DNA of 64,000 nt, taken from a bacterium 1XD21-70 (GTDB taxonomy: Bacteria; Bacillota; Clostridia; Lachnospirales; Lachnospiraceae). How positions within the stretch are numbered: position 1 is the stretch's first letter; each line of letters opens with the position of its first letter. The DNA is taken from assembly GCA_003669055.1 (NCBI GenBank), contig RAYB01000010.1:1-64000 (forward strand), written 5' to 3'. The translations under genes were made by a program, and so were the position numbers. Of the stretch, positions 9,951 to 17,711 are shown one piece after another. The notes beneath the pieces were generated by a model. It was given only the letters and a program-made list of their open reading frames with translations, was not told where the DNA came from and made no database searches.

Positions 9951-10748
9951 ATGAGATGTAAGGAACTGATTGGGAGGCTGGATGAGCTGGCACCGTTTTC
10001 TTATGCCTGTGACTGGGATAATTCCGGCTTTTTGGCGGGGCGCGGGGAGAAGGAGGTCAAAAAGGCTATGGTTGCCCTGGATGCCACGGACGAGGTGGTG
10101 GATGAGGCAGTGAGGGGAGGCGCCGACCTTTTGCTGACCCACCATCCGCTGATTTTTAAGCCGCTCAAAAAGGTCAATGATGAAGACTTTGTCAGCAGGC
10201 GGATTTTAAGGCTGATCCAGGCAGACATCTGTTATGTGGCCATGCACACCAATTTCGACATTGCACCCGGATGCATGGCAGACCTGGCGGCCAAACGGCT
10301 GGGGCTAGTGCCGGAGAGGCCGCTTGAGGTGACGGGGGAGAAGGACGGGGTATGCATGGGGATCGGCAAAGTCGGGACGCTGGAACGGTCGGCAACGGTA
10401 GGGAAGCTGGCACAGCAGGTAAAAGAGTGTTTCGGCCTGCCATATGTGACGGTATACGGGATGGAGCAGGTGACGGAGCCCGTGATGCGGGTGGCAATTT
10501 CCCCGGGGGCAGGCGGCAGCATGATTGCGCATGGGATTGCTGCCGGTGCACAGGTGCTGGTGACCGGGGATATCGGGCACCATGGGGGGATTGATGCCGC
10601 TGCCTGCAAGATGGCGGTGATTGATGCCGGGCATTATGGGCTGGAACATATTTTCATGCCGTTTATGAAGGGCTACCTGGAACAGGTGGCAGCAGGGGCA
10701 GTGGAGGTACTTGTGGAGGAAACCAGATTTCCGGCACAGGTGATATAA
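9951..10748 (+). CDS. Nif3-like dinuclear metal center protein (YqfO family)
   Basis: A 265-residue member of the Nif3/GTP cyclohydrolase I type 2-like family, hexameric proteins with a two-metal site and unsettled biochemical role. Metal ligands are visible in LLLTHHPLIFK, MHTNFD and the C-terminal GHYGLEHIF. The length is that of the short form, without the PII-like insert of Bacillus YqfO. ATG 9951 follows GGGGGAAC, one base after the trmK stop, so the two are coupled. The longer in-frame reading from 9903 overlaps trmK and is unlikely. Confidence 0.88.
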   Translation: MRCKELIGRLDELAPFSYACDWDNSGFLAGRGEKEVKKAMVALDATDEVVDEAVRGGADLLLTHHPLIFKPLKKVNDEDFVSRRILRLIQADICYVAMHTNFDIAPGCMADLAAKRLGLVPERPLEVTGEKDGVCMGIGKVGTLERSATVGKLAQQVKECFGLPYVTVYGMEQVTEPVMRVAISPGAGGSMIAHGIAAGAQVLVTGDIGHHGGIDAAACKMAVIDAGHYGLEHIFMPFMKGYLEQVAAGAVEVLVEETRFPAQVI

Positions 10749-10769
10749 ACATTTCAGAGGAGGTAATGT

Positions 10770-12425
10770 ATGGTACAGGTTACGGTAGACGGCGAGAGAC
10801 GGGAATATGAGATCGGGACATTGCTAAAGGATGTGGCAGAAGAGTTCCAGCCTAAGTATGAGAATGATATCCTGCTGGCATTCGTCAACGGGAAGCTGCA
10901 GGAACTGCATAAGCTGGCGCGGAGCGGTACGGAGATCCGTTTCCTGACGGCAAAGGACAAGCCGGGGATGCAGACCTACCACCGGAGCGTGACCCTGCTG
11001 CTGCTGAAATCATTTTATGATGTGGTGGGCGCAAAGAAGATCCAGAAAATATCGGTTGATTTTTCGATTGGCGGCGGCCTGTTTTTGGAGGCAGCAGGGG
11101 ATTTCGTGCTGGATCAGGCCTTGCTGGAAAAGGTCAAGGCAAGGATGCAGGAATGTGTAAAGGCGAATATGCCGATCATGAAGCGGAATATCAGCACCGA
11201 CGAGGCCGTGGAGCTGTTCCGCTCTTACAGGATGCACGACAAGGAGCATTTGTTTGAATTCAGAAGGGTTTCCCGGGTAAATGTCTATAATATTGACGGG
11301 TTTGAAGATTACTATTACGGATATATGGTGCAGCATACCGGGTATCTGAAATATTTTGACCTGGTTCCCTATCAGCAGGGGATGGTTCTTTTGCTGCCGG
11401 GTGTGTCAGACCCCAAAAAGATTCCGGTGTTTGCCCCGCAGGAGAAGCTGTTCAGGGTGCTGAAGGAATCGGAGGATTGGGGAAGGAAGCTGAAGGTCTC
11501 CAATGTGGCGGCCCTGAACAAACGGATCACAAAGGGCGGGATGAATGACCTTGTCCTGATCCAGGAAGCCCTGATGGAGAAAAAGATGGGCGATATTGCA
11601 GACCGGATCGCCATGGAGCCGGATAAAAAGTTTGTGATGATTGCCGGGCCGTCTTCCTCGGGCAAGACAACTTTTTCACACCGCCTGTCCATCCAGCTGC
11701 GCGCGAAGGGGCTGACCCCGCATCCGATCGCGGTAGATAACTATTTCGTGAACCGCGCCGACAGCCCGCGGGACGAACAGGGGAATTATAACTACGAATC
11801 GCTCAAATGCATTGATGTGGAACAGTTTAACCGGGACATGCAGGATCTGCTGGCCGGGAAGACCGTGGAACTGCCGGAATACAACTTTATCAGCGGGGAG
11901 AGGGAATACCGGGGGAATAAGCTGGCTTTGGGGGCAGAGGACATCTTAGTGATTGAGGGGATCCATTGCCTGAATGAGGCGCTGTCCTATAGCCTTCCCA
12001 AGGAGAATAAGTTTAAGATCTATATCAGTGCCCTGACGCAGCTGAGCGTTGACGAGCATAACCGGATCCCGACAACGGACGGGCGCCTGATCCGGAGGAT
12101 GATCCGGGATTCGCGGACCCGTGGGGCCTCGGCACAGGATACGATCCGACGCTGGCCGTCAGTCCGGCGGGGCGAGGAAGAAAATATCTTCCCTTATCAG
12201 GAGGAAGCGGACGTGATGTTCAATTCTGCCCTGGTGTACGAGTTTGCAGTGCTCAAGCAGTATGCAGAACCTCTTTTGTTCAGCGTGCCCAGGAACAGTG
12301 CAGAATATCTGGAGGCAAAACGCCTTCTGAAGTTCCTGGATTATTTCCTGGGGGTCAGCAGCGAGGATATCCCCAGGAATTCGATCCTGCGGGAGTTCAT
12401 CGGGGGCAGCTGCTTTAAGGTGTAA
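10770..12425 (+). CDS. nucleoside (uridine-type) kinase with TGS/tRNA-synthetase-like N-terminal region
   Basis: A 551-residue protein. The N-terminal ~60 residues look like a TGS/ubiquitin-like domain, followed by a region resembling the second additional domain of threonyl-tRNA synthetase (around SIGGGLFLE and the TDEAVELF stretch). From about residue 285 comes a P-loop kinase of the uridine kinase/phosphoribulokinase family with Walker A GPSSSGKTT and a later IEGIHCLNE. There is no aminoacylation core. Family members are usually called uridine or nucleoside kinases; the actual substrate is not shown by sequence. GAGGAGGTAATGT lies directly upstream of the start. It is the last gene before rnpB. 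Confidence 0.82.
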   Translation: MVQVTVDGERREYEIGTLLKDVAEEFQPKYENDILLAFVNGKLQELHKLARSGTEIRFLTAKDKPGMQTYHRSVTLLLLKSFYDVVGAKKIQKISVDFSIGGGLFLEAAGDFVLDQALLEKVKARMQECVKANMPIMKRNISTDEAVELFRSYRMHDKEHLFEFRRVSRVNVYNIDGFEDYYYGYMVQHTGYLKYFDLVPYQQGMVLLLPGVSDPKKIPVFAPQEKLFRVLKESEDWGRKLKVSNVAALNKRITKGGMNDLVLIQEALMEKKMGDIADRIAMEPDKKFVMIAGPSSSGKTTFSHRLSIQLRAKGLTPHPIAVDNYFVNRADSPRDEQGNYNYESLKCIDVEQFNRDMQDLLAGKTVELPEYNFISGEREYRGNKLALGAEDILVIEGIHCLNEALSYSLPKENKFKIYISALTQLSVDEHNRIPTTDGRLIRRMIRDSRTRGASAQDTIRRWPSVRRGEEENIFPYQEEADVMFNSALVYEFAVLKQYAEPLLFSVPRNSAEYLEAKRLLKFLDYFLGVSSEDIPRNSILREFIGGSCFKV

Positions 12426-12437
12426 GAAAGCCTTAAG

Positions 12438-12466
12438 TTGACACAGGTTTTGTTTGGTGGTATCAT
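12438..12466 (+). promoter_or_regulatory. rnpB promoter
   Basis: A perfect TTGACA (12438-12443) and TATCAT (12461-12466) are 17 bp apart. The -10 ends 17 bases before the predicted 5' end of RNase P RNA, somewhat long but acceptable given uncertainty in the RNA end. Confidence 0.8.
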
Positions 12467-12483
12467 AGGGGCATACTTTAGAA

Positions 12484-12834
12484 AGCCTGAGTAGGACAGG
12501 TGGTCGCTGCCGCAGCGCCGAAAGGCGGCGGGAGAGGAAAGTCCGGGCTTCACAGGGCAGGATGCCAGATAACGTCTGGCGGAGGTGACTCCAGGGACAG
12601 TGCAACAGAAATGTACCGCCGGTAGAAACCGGTAAGGGTGGAAGGGCAGTGTAAGAGACTACCGCCCGCCTGGTAACAGGCGGGGCACATGTAAACCCCA
12701 TCCGAAGCAAGACCGAACAGAAAGCATAAGGCGGCCCGTCTGCTTTCGGGTAGGTTGCTTGAGCCGGGCGGTGACGCCCGGCCTAGATAGATGACCATCC
12801 GCGACATAACCCGGCTTATCGTCCTGCTCAGGTT
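12484..12834 (+). ncRNA. rnpB: RNase P RNA (bacterial class A)
   Basis: The catalytic RNA of RNase P, which matures tRNA 5' ends. The P1 helix pairs 12484-12497 with 12821-12834. The universally conserved core is present: GAGAGGAAAGTCCGGGCTT near 12531, an ACAGAA-type segment near 12604, and AGATGACC/CCCGGCTTA toward the 3' end. Length (about 350 nt) fits. It has its own promoter and a rho-independent terminator, independent of the preceding operon. Confidence 0.96.
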
Positions 12835-12849
12835 GAAAAGCGTTTTGTG

Positions 12850-12878
12850 AAAAGAGAGGAATGTTCCTCTCTTTTTTG
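12850..12878 (+). terminator. rnpB terminator
   Basis: AAAGAGAGGAA pairs with TTCCTCTCTTT around a 2-base turn and runs into six T (to 12877). It is 16 bp beyond the rnpB 3' end. Confidence 0.9.
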
Positions 12879-12914
12879 CAAGGCGCCTGCATTGCTCCAA
12901 AAAAGGATATACAC

Positions 12915-13913
12915 ATGGCAAAAGGGGGTGGGGAATCCGTGAATAAAAGAGGGATTGTGGCAGTGGCTTTTGCTGTCTCGCTGATCGGCAAGGGGAACCT
13001 GCAGACTTATGCCATGGAGGCTCCGGGGGATGGGGAACCGGGATGGTATTATGGACAGGAAAAGCACCGGTGGTATTATGTTGACGGCAGCCAGAACCTG
13101 CATACGGGATGGCTGGATTATAATGGGGAATGGTACTGGTTTAACCAGGAGGGGTGGATGGCGGACGGCGGTACTACAACCATTGACGGAATCCCTTACT
13201 ATTTTTTTATCAATGGGAATCTGGCATGGAACCAATATGTGGGCATGAAATTCTATAATAAGGATGGCCGGCACGAACAGGAGCATGATGTGCGGGTGGT
13301 CGGCAAGCAGAACCCGGACAATGAAGACAAGGACATGTTTTCCGATTATATGTACCAGATACCGAGAAGCTGGATTACCCGGTTTATCGAGGACGGATGG
13401 CAGATCATGTTTTATAAGCAGAAGAAATATTTCGAGGCGCCCCGCACCGACCAGGGGATTTACTATGTATACCATAGTGTGGATACCTATTATAAAAAGA
13501 TGAAATTCACGGATGTGGACAGTGTGCTGCAGGCATTCGGTGAATATGTAGGGTATGCGGCCGGATGCTATGAAAAGGGCAATGCCTGGATGGATGCCTT
13601 GTGGGAGGAGCAGCCGGCGCTTTCCCCGGTTTTGAACCTGCCTGACCGTTATGTGGATGATGGGAAGTTTTATTTTGGAAAGCTGTTCGCTGCTTATGTA
13701 GACGACAGCGGGAAAGAGGAAGTGCTGCGCGTTTCCCCCCGGGCAGGTGAGGTGATGGAAGAGATCCTCCATCTTCACGATGATGAAGAGACAAAAAAAC
13801 GTCTGGAAAGGAAAGCACAGGAGCGTCAGGAAGCCGCACGGCAGGCGGCAGAAAGGGCGGGAGAGGGCGGCGGGCCGGGGATCCGGCGGGAGGAAAAGGA
13901 ATCGGATGTATGA
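12915..13913 (+). CDS. secreted protein with cell-wall-binding (choline-binding-type) repeats
   Basis: A 332-residue protein if ATG 12915 is used (AAGGA upstream); GTG 12939, preceded by a G-rich Shine-Dalgarno-like run, would give a shorter, cleaner signal peptide starting MNKRG. A hydrophobic secretion signal is followed by aromatic/glycine repeats (WYYGQEKHRWYYVDG, TGWLDYNGEWYWF, GIPYYFF) of the CW_1/choline-binding type at about residues 45-120. The remaining ~200 residues resemble no family I recognise. The C-terminus is very rich in E, R and A. It is probably exported and bound to the cell surface. It starts just after the rnpB terminator. I see no clear promoter of its own. Confidence 0.7.
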   Translation: MAKGGGESVNKRGIVAVAFAVSLIGKGNLQTYAMEAPGDGEPGWYYGQEKHRWYYVDGSQNLHTGWLDYNGEWYWFNQEGWMADGGTTTIDGIPYYFFINGNLAWNQYVGMKFYNKDGRHEQEHDVRVVGKQNPDNEDKDMFSDYMYQIPRSWITRFIEDGWQIMFYKQKKYFEAPRTDQGIYYVYHSVDTYYKKMKFTDVDSVLQAFGEYVGYAAGCYEKGNAWMDALWEEQPALSPVLNLPDRYVDDGKFYFGKLFAAYVDDSGKEEVLRVSPRAGEVMEEILHLHDDEETKKRLERKAQERQEAARQAAERAGEGGGPGIRREEKESDV

Positions 13914-14049
13914 GCATCTACACACAGAACCATGTCATTGATGTTATTTCGCATTGTCCGCCAGCCATATTGCGCCACATAAAATAGAATCAAGAACTGT
14001 AAAGACGGCATGGTAAAGATGCCGAATTGCTGTGGTTAATCGGTTAGTA

Positions 14050-14079
14050 TTGGCTTAAAAGTTGAATCGATATTATCAT
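14050..14079 (+). promoter_or_regulatory. possible promoter for the toxin-antitoxin pair
   Basis: TTGGCT (14050-14055) and TATCAT (14074-14079) are 18 bp apart, 31 bp before the antitoxin start. The rest of the gap 13914-14049 holds only a small hairpin (GGCAT/ATGCC near 14010). Confidence 0.35.
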
Positions 14080-14109
14080 ATTTAAAAATAAAAAAAAGGA
14101 GATCATGAA

Positions 14110-14334
14110 ATGCTGGCAGCAGTAAAAGGGATTGTACAAGGAAATACCGTTATTATTGAAGAGGATGACATAAGGGAGTATGATGGGTCAGAGGTGGTTG
14201 TTACCCTGTTAAATGTTCCATATAAGAAGGAAAAGAAGGTTCCTGTTGATTGGGACAGCTTAACTATTCCTAGTGAAAGAGGAAAAGATGTTGATGGATA
14301 TATGAGGGAGATGCGAGAAAATGATAGATTATAA
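14110..14334 (+). CDS. probable antitoxin of a PIN-toxin pair
   Basis: A 74-residue acidic protein. Its N-terminal half has a beta-rich pattern (KGIVQGNTVIIEEDD then YDGSEVVVTLL) like small AbrB/AF2212/DUF2281-type antitoxins, and the C-terminal half is charged and probably wraps the toxin. The start has AAAAGGAG upstream. It overlaps the PIN-domain gene by 14 bases, the normal order for a type II system. The family assignment is by pattern only; the role is inferred from the neighbour. Base composition is clearly AT-richer than the flanking operons. Confidence 0.7.
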   Translation: MLAAVKGIVQGNTVIIEEDDIREYDGSEVVVTLLNVPYKKEKKVPVDWDSLTIPSERGKDVDGYMREMRENDRL

Positions 14335-14755
14335 AAAAGCATTTATTGATACTGCGCCATTTATCTATTTCATTGAAAAGGATAGTAACCACCCACAATA
14401 TTATGAAAAAGTAAAAACATTTTTTAGAGACGGATATAATAGGGATAAGAAATTTGTGTCATCGGTAATTACCATGGAAGAATATTTTGTGTTTCCCTAT
14501 AGGAATAAAGCTTATGAATATATTGACATGTTCTATCGGCTTGTGGCTATTACCGATATGTGTATAGTGGAAATTGACCAGGAGATTGCGAAGAAAGCAG
14601 CGCAGATAAGAGCAGAATATAAAGGATTTAAAGCAATGGATGCTTTACAGTTGGCAGTTGCATGCTTGTCTGGTTGTGATTTGTTTTTGACCAACGATAA
14701 GCAGTTAAGGCAGTTTAAAGAAGTAAAATGTATTACCATAGAAGAATTACTATGA
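14321..14755 (+). CDS. PIN-domain ribonuclease toxin (VapC-like)
   Basis: A 144-residue PIN-domain protein. The four acidic active-site positions are visible: D in FIDTAPFIYF near residue 10, E in TMEEYF near residue 50, D in AMDALQLA near residue 107 and D in LTNDKQLR near residue 125. VapC-type toxins cleave tRNA or rRNA when not held by their antitoxin. Translation is coupled to the antitoxin gene by the 14-base overlap. Low GC content and the IS element nearby suggest it arrived by transfer. Confidence 0.82.
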   Translation: MIDYKKAFIDTAPFIYFIEKDSNHPQYYEKVKTFFRDGYNRDKKFVSSVITMEEYFVFPYRNKAYEYIDMFYRLVAITDMCIVEIDQEIAKKAAQIRAEYKGFKAMDALQLAVACLSGCDLFLTNDKQLRQFKEVKCITIEELL

Positions 14756-14847
14756 TTATGGTATTAGTTGCTTGCTCAGATTTTGCAATTGAGGATTTTC
14801 ATAAAAACAAGGAACTGTCAAAATAATTGCTGGTCAAGGAAGAAGAT

Positions 14848-15507
14848 ATGGATAAGAAAAAATTTATTCAGTTATATTGGAAGAATTATATTGCTATAGA
14901 GAAGGAATTTACCAAGACATTAGAATATATAACTTTAGATAGTGATAATTACGAAACTTTTTCTGGGGCATTTATTAAATTATTATTACAAATTGGAAGT
15001 GAAATTGATCTTAGTGCAAAGCTATTATGTAAACAGTATAATAAACATACTAAATTAGAAGATATCAACGATTATAGGTTCATTATCATGGGTGCAGATA
15101 AGGATTTTGGCAATACAAAAGTAGATATATTACAACACTGTAATATAACGTCATTCAAGCCATGGGAAAGCTGGAATAATAATAAAAATCCTGTTTGGTG
15201 GACAGCTTATAATATGATAAAACATAGAAGAATGGAAATTGGTACAATTGGAGGAATAAAGAAAGATTACTATAAATTCGCTAATTTAAAGAATACATTA
15301 TTTGCATTAGGCGGATTATACCAATTGCTTATTTATATTTATTTTGTATTAGTCGATTCAACAGAGGAGATAAAAGTACCCATTGCAGGATCTCACTTAT
15401 TTATACTATCTGGAAATAGGTGGGATACTGTGAAATTTTATCAGGATATAGCTTTTTTTGTAGATACAACAAGTGGACATTTGTTCTGTGAAACAGGAGT
15501 TTATTAA
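14848..15507 (+). CDS. hypothetical protein, low GC, mostly helical
   Basis: A 219-residue protein I cannot assign. ATG 14848 has AAGGAAGA upstream. It is rich in K, I, Y and N, with a motif WWTAYNMIKHRR near residues 115-126 and a hydrophobic stretch LLIYIYFVLV near residue 165. A W-x-x-x-N-x-x-K-H-x-R helix occurs in some HEPN-like helical proteins, so a HEPN-type RNase or defence role is possible but unproven. The codon use is very AT-rich compared with neighbours, marking it as part of the acquired island with the toxin pair and IS30 element. Confidence 0.6.
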   Translation: MDKKKFIQLYWKNYIAIEKEFTKTLEYITLDSDNYETFSGAFIKLLLQIGSEIDLSAKLLCKQYNKHTKLEDINDYRFIIMGADKDFGNTKVDILQHCNITSFKPWESWNNNKNPVWWTAYNMIKHRRMEIGTIGGIKKDYYKFANLKNTLFALGGLYQLLIYIYFVLVDSTEEIKVPIAGSHLFILSGNRWDTVKFYQDIAFFVDTTSGHLFCETGVY

Positions 15508-15526
15508 AAGAGATAGAATGATGAAG

Positions 15527-15549
15527 ATAAATAGAATATAAATAGAATA
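15527..15549 (+). repeat. tandem 12-bp repeat, third copy beyond the IS30 element
   Basis: ATAAATAGAATA occurs twice, sharing one base (15527-15538 and 15538-15549), and again at 17255-17266 on the far side of the IS30 element. It might mark the insertion, though IS30 target duplications are normally 2-3 bp and the motif is AT-rich. Confidence 0.45.
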
Positions 15550-15582
15550 GCTGACTTGAAAAAGTAAATTCCAGTGCAGGAC

Positions 15583-17238
15583 TAAATTCCACCCTATTTT
15601 AATAGTTGGCGATTTTATCAAATTTTTTTAGGCAAATTGATAGGGATTCGGCTATAATAGAAGCAACTTCCTGCAAAATAATCGAATGGATGACATGACA
15701 AACAGACCGCTGGAAATGCAGTGTGCGAGACTGAATTCCACCAGCCGGACATATGGAATGTGAAAAGTCTATCTCCTGTCTGACAGCAGATTTTGTGTGG
15801 TGGTTAGTGGTTAAAGCGTATCAGCTTAGGCGTCAGGTTGACTTCATCGGGAGGAATCGGTCTAAGCTGAAGTGCTTTTAAAGTGCGAGCCCCATAAGCC
15901 CATAATGCTACTTCATAAGGAGTGCGCCCACCAAGGCTTTCCCGCGGCATGGAGTTGATGTGGTTTACGGTCAGGTTCACATCCCACTGGGTCAGGAATT
16001 CAAAACTGGTGCCTTTTGGGAGAACCATCCGGAGCAGGGTGTGTGCGTTTTCAACACCGCCTTTTTGTCCGCTCCGCATAGGGTCACAGTAGAAGACGCT
16101 GGAGCATTTTTCTCCGTATATGCCGGCTTCCAGAGAGCCTGGGTCACCGAATTCCGAACCCCGGTCTGTAAGGACGGTATGGAACAGAAGATGGAAATCG
16201 GTACCCAGCCGGTTTTTAAGCCGGTCAAAGACTATGCGGACAGCACCGGTTGTGCATCGGCCCATCAGGAAGGCAAGAAACAGCTTTTCCTTGCGCAGAT
16301 AGAAAGTGAGCAGTACTTTTTTAGAGTCTCTCGAAGAATGTACGGTATCCATTTCAGCGGCCCTGTCTACATAGTCCGGGTCGAGCAGGAGAAAATCACT
16401 GTACATGCGGCCTGAAAACACTTCACGATTGGTAATCTATGTTTTGTGGCACTTGCGGGGCCGGAACTTCGTCTTGCGTTTCAGGTCGATATTCCTGGCT
16501 GTAAAGAGTCCCTTATCGATGTAGGTGTAGACGGAACGGACGGACATATCCAGCTCCGGATGGTTTGCCACGATCTGATAAGGGGACTGTCCTTGATAGA
16601 CCAGATGGGAAACCAGCTTGTCTTTCTTTGCCAGTTCGGTCTTTGTCATGTTTAAGCCGCTTCTGGAAGTGCTCAGGGTCTCAGTGTATTTACGGTGGGC
16701 AAAACGGGCATCGTACACATATTTGTGGGCGATGGTACATTTATGGAGCGCCTTGTCGCAGCCATTGCAGACATAAGGGGCCTTGTCCAGACGGCCACAT
16801 CGTTCCCGGGCAAAATCTCTGCATGTCTGGTTACAGGATGGACAGGAGGTGCACTTGATCCCACAAAGGATGATCTTGCCACAGACATTTGTTTTTCGAC
16901 AGTGATATCTGTGGATGCAGAAGTTATGGGCATTGTAGAAGGTGCCCTTGTGATACCAGCCGCTGAGCCGGTGCTTTTTGACCTCTTTAGAAATGGTAGA
17001 GGGATCTTTGCAGAGGAAGCGTGCAATGTCTTTAAAGGATGTTGCAGAGGAAAGGGCTTTTTCAATGTAAAGCCGATCCTGCAAGGAGAGATGTTTTTGA
17101 TTGCCAGGTATAAGATTGCTCATGATTTCTCCTTCTACTGCTGTCAGAAAGCAGAGGAATCATATCATAAGCGTATGAAGAAGTAAACTCTACTTATGCA
17201 GAGGTAAATGCTACTGTAGTTTGAGAAGGTGGAATTTA
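15583..17238 (-). mobile_element. IS30-family insertion sequence (approximate limits)
   Basis: The transposase reading frame is bounded by an 11-bp inverted repeat, TAAATTCCACC at 15583-15593 and its complement at 17228-17238. The pairing is weak further inward, so the true ends may differ by some bases. Left of the transposase (15594-15803) I see no gene. The element separates the AT-rich island from the riboflavin operon. Confidence 0.65.
15804..17123 (-). pseudogene. IS30-family transposase interrupted by one in-frame amber codon
   Basis: Reading from ATG 17123, an IS30-type helix-turn-helix (LSLQDRLYIEKAL, PSTISKEVKKH) is followed by a cysteine-rich region and then the DDE catalytic domain. 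The single break is a TAG at 16439-16437; both sides are in the same frame (RKCHKT-stop-ITNREVFSG), so 439 residues would be made with readthrough. Catalytic residues remain: D in EMDTVHSS, D in VLTDRGSEF and E in GGVENAH. A typical relative has Q or K at the stop position, so one substitution explains it. It is probably inactive unless the stop is suppressed or the second part is made separately (GTG 16421). Confidence 0.88.
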
Positions 17239-17279
17239 AGATTTCATTTCAGATATAAATAGAATATACTTAAAACCTC

Positions 17280-17308
17280 TTGATTTTCCCTAAAAACTGG
17301 ATTATAAT
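17280..17308 (+). promoter_or_regulatory. promoter of the riboflavin operon
   Basis: TTGATT (17280-17285) and TATAAT (17303-17308) are 17 bp apart. Transcription would start about 15 bases before the FMN aptamer. A second TATAAT at 17315-17320 lacks a suitable -35. Confidence 0.7.
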
Positions 17309-17330
17309 AAACACTATAATCAAAACATAA

Positions 17331-17436
17331 GTCTTCAGGGCAGGGTGCAAGTCCCTACCGGCGGTATAGCCCGCGAGCCGAAAGGCTGACCTGGTGAGAT
17401 TCCGGGGCCGACAGTATAGTCTGGATGGAAGAAGAT
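17331..17436 (+). promoter_or_regulatory. FMN riboswitch aptamer (RFN element)
   Basis: The conserved blocks of the RFN element are all present: TCTTCAGGGCAGGGTG at the 5' side, CCCTACCGGCGGTATAGCCC, GCGAGCC, the segment from GACCTGGTGAGATTCCGGGG into CCGACAGTATAGTC, and GGATGGAAGAAG closing the outer helix. It binds FMN and controls the ribD-ribE-ribBA-ribH operon downstream. A terminator hairpin at 17513-17550 serves as the expression platform. Confidence 0.97.
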
Positions 17437-17512
17437 GATGGCGGCAAAGGAGGTTTCCTTTGCGCATGCAGCAGACCGATAACAGAAGTGTCAGATTTGC
17501 CAGGCCATGATT

Positions 17513-17550
17513 GCTCTGAAATGGGATTCCGTTTCAGGGCTTTTTGTTTT
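17513..17550 (+). terminator. riboswitch-controlled terminator
   Basis: GCTCTGAAA (17513-17521) pairs with TTTCAGGGC (17532-17540) and is followed by a T tract (17541-17551 with one G). Its distance from the aptamer (about 75 bases) fits transcription attenuation by FMN. A separate small hairpin (17444-17463) lies between and may belong to the switching structure. Confidence 0.85.
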
Positions 17551-17621
17551 TGGCAGAGGAGGGCATCAAAGGCTGTGGAGGAAAGCCTCCCGGAAGGATC
17601 GGCCTGGCGGGCAAAAGCCAG

Positions 17622-17660
17622 ATACCCTGTGGATGGATCCAGTCCTGCAGGGTATTTTTT
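17622..17660 (+). terminator. second terminator before ribD
   Basis: ATACCCTG (17622-17629) pairs with CAGGGTAT (17648-17655), followed by six T ending at 17660, 51 bp before the ribD start. Two terminators in series after one FMN aptamer are unusual. Confidence 0.7.
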
Positions 17661-17711
17661 ATTGCCTGCCATGGACGGATCTTGGCAGGAGGAAAGGGAG
17701 GGGGAAGGAAT

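Noticed and set aside
13826-14011. Reverse frame before the toxin-antitoxin pair as a transposase remnant
   Set aside because: It overlaps the end of the cell-wall protein gene and shows no transposase motif.
15960-16415. Forward open frame inside the IS30 transposase
   Set aside because: It is antisense to the conserved DDE domain and carries no recognisable motif.
15527-17266. ATAAATAGAATA copies on both sides of the IS as a target-site duplication
   Set aside because: IS30 elements duplicate 2-3 bp; the repeats are 34 bp or more from the inverted repeats on the left, and AT-rich chance matches are likely. Kept only as a repeat.
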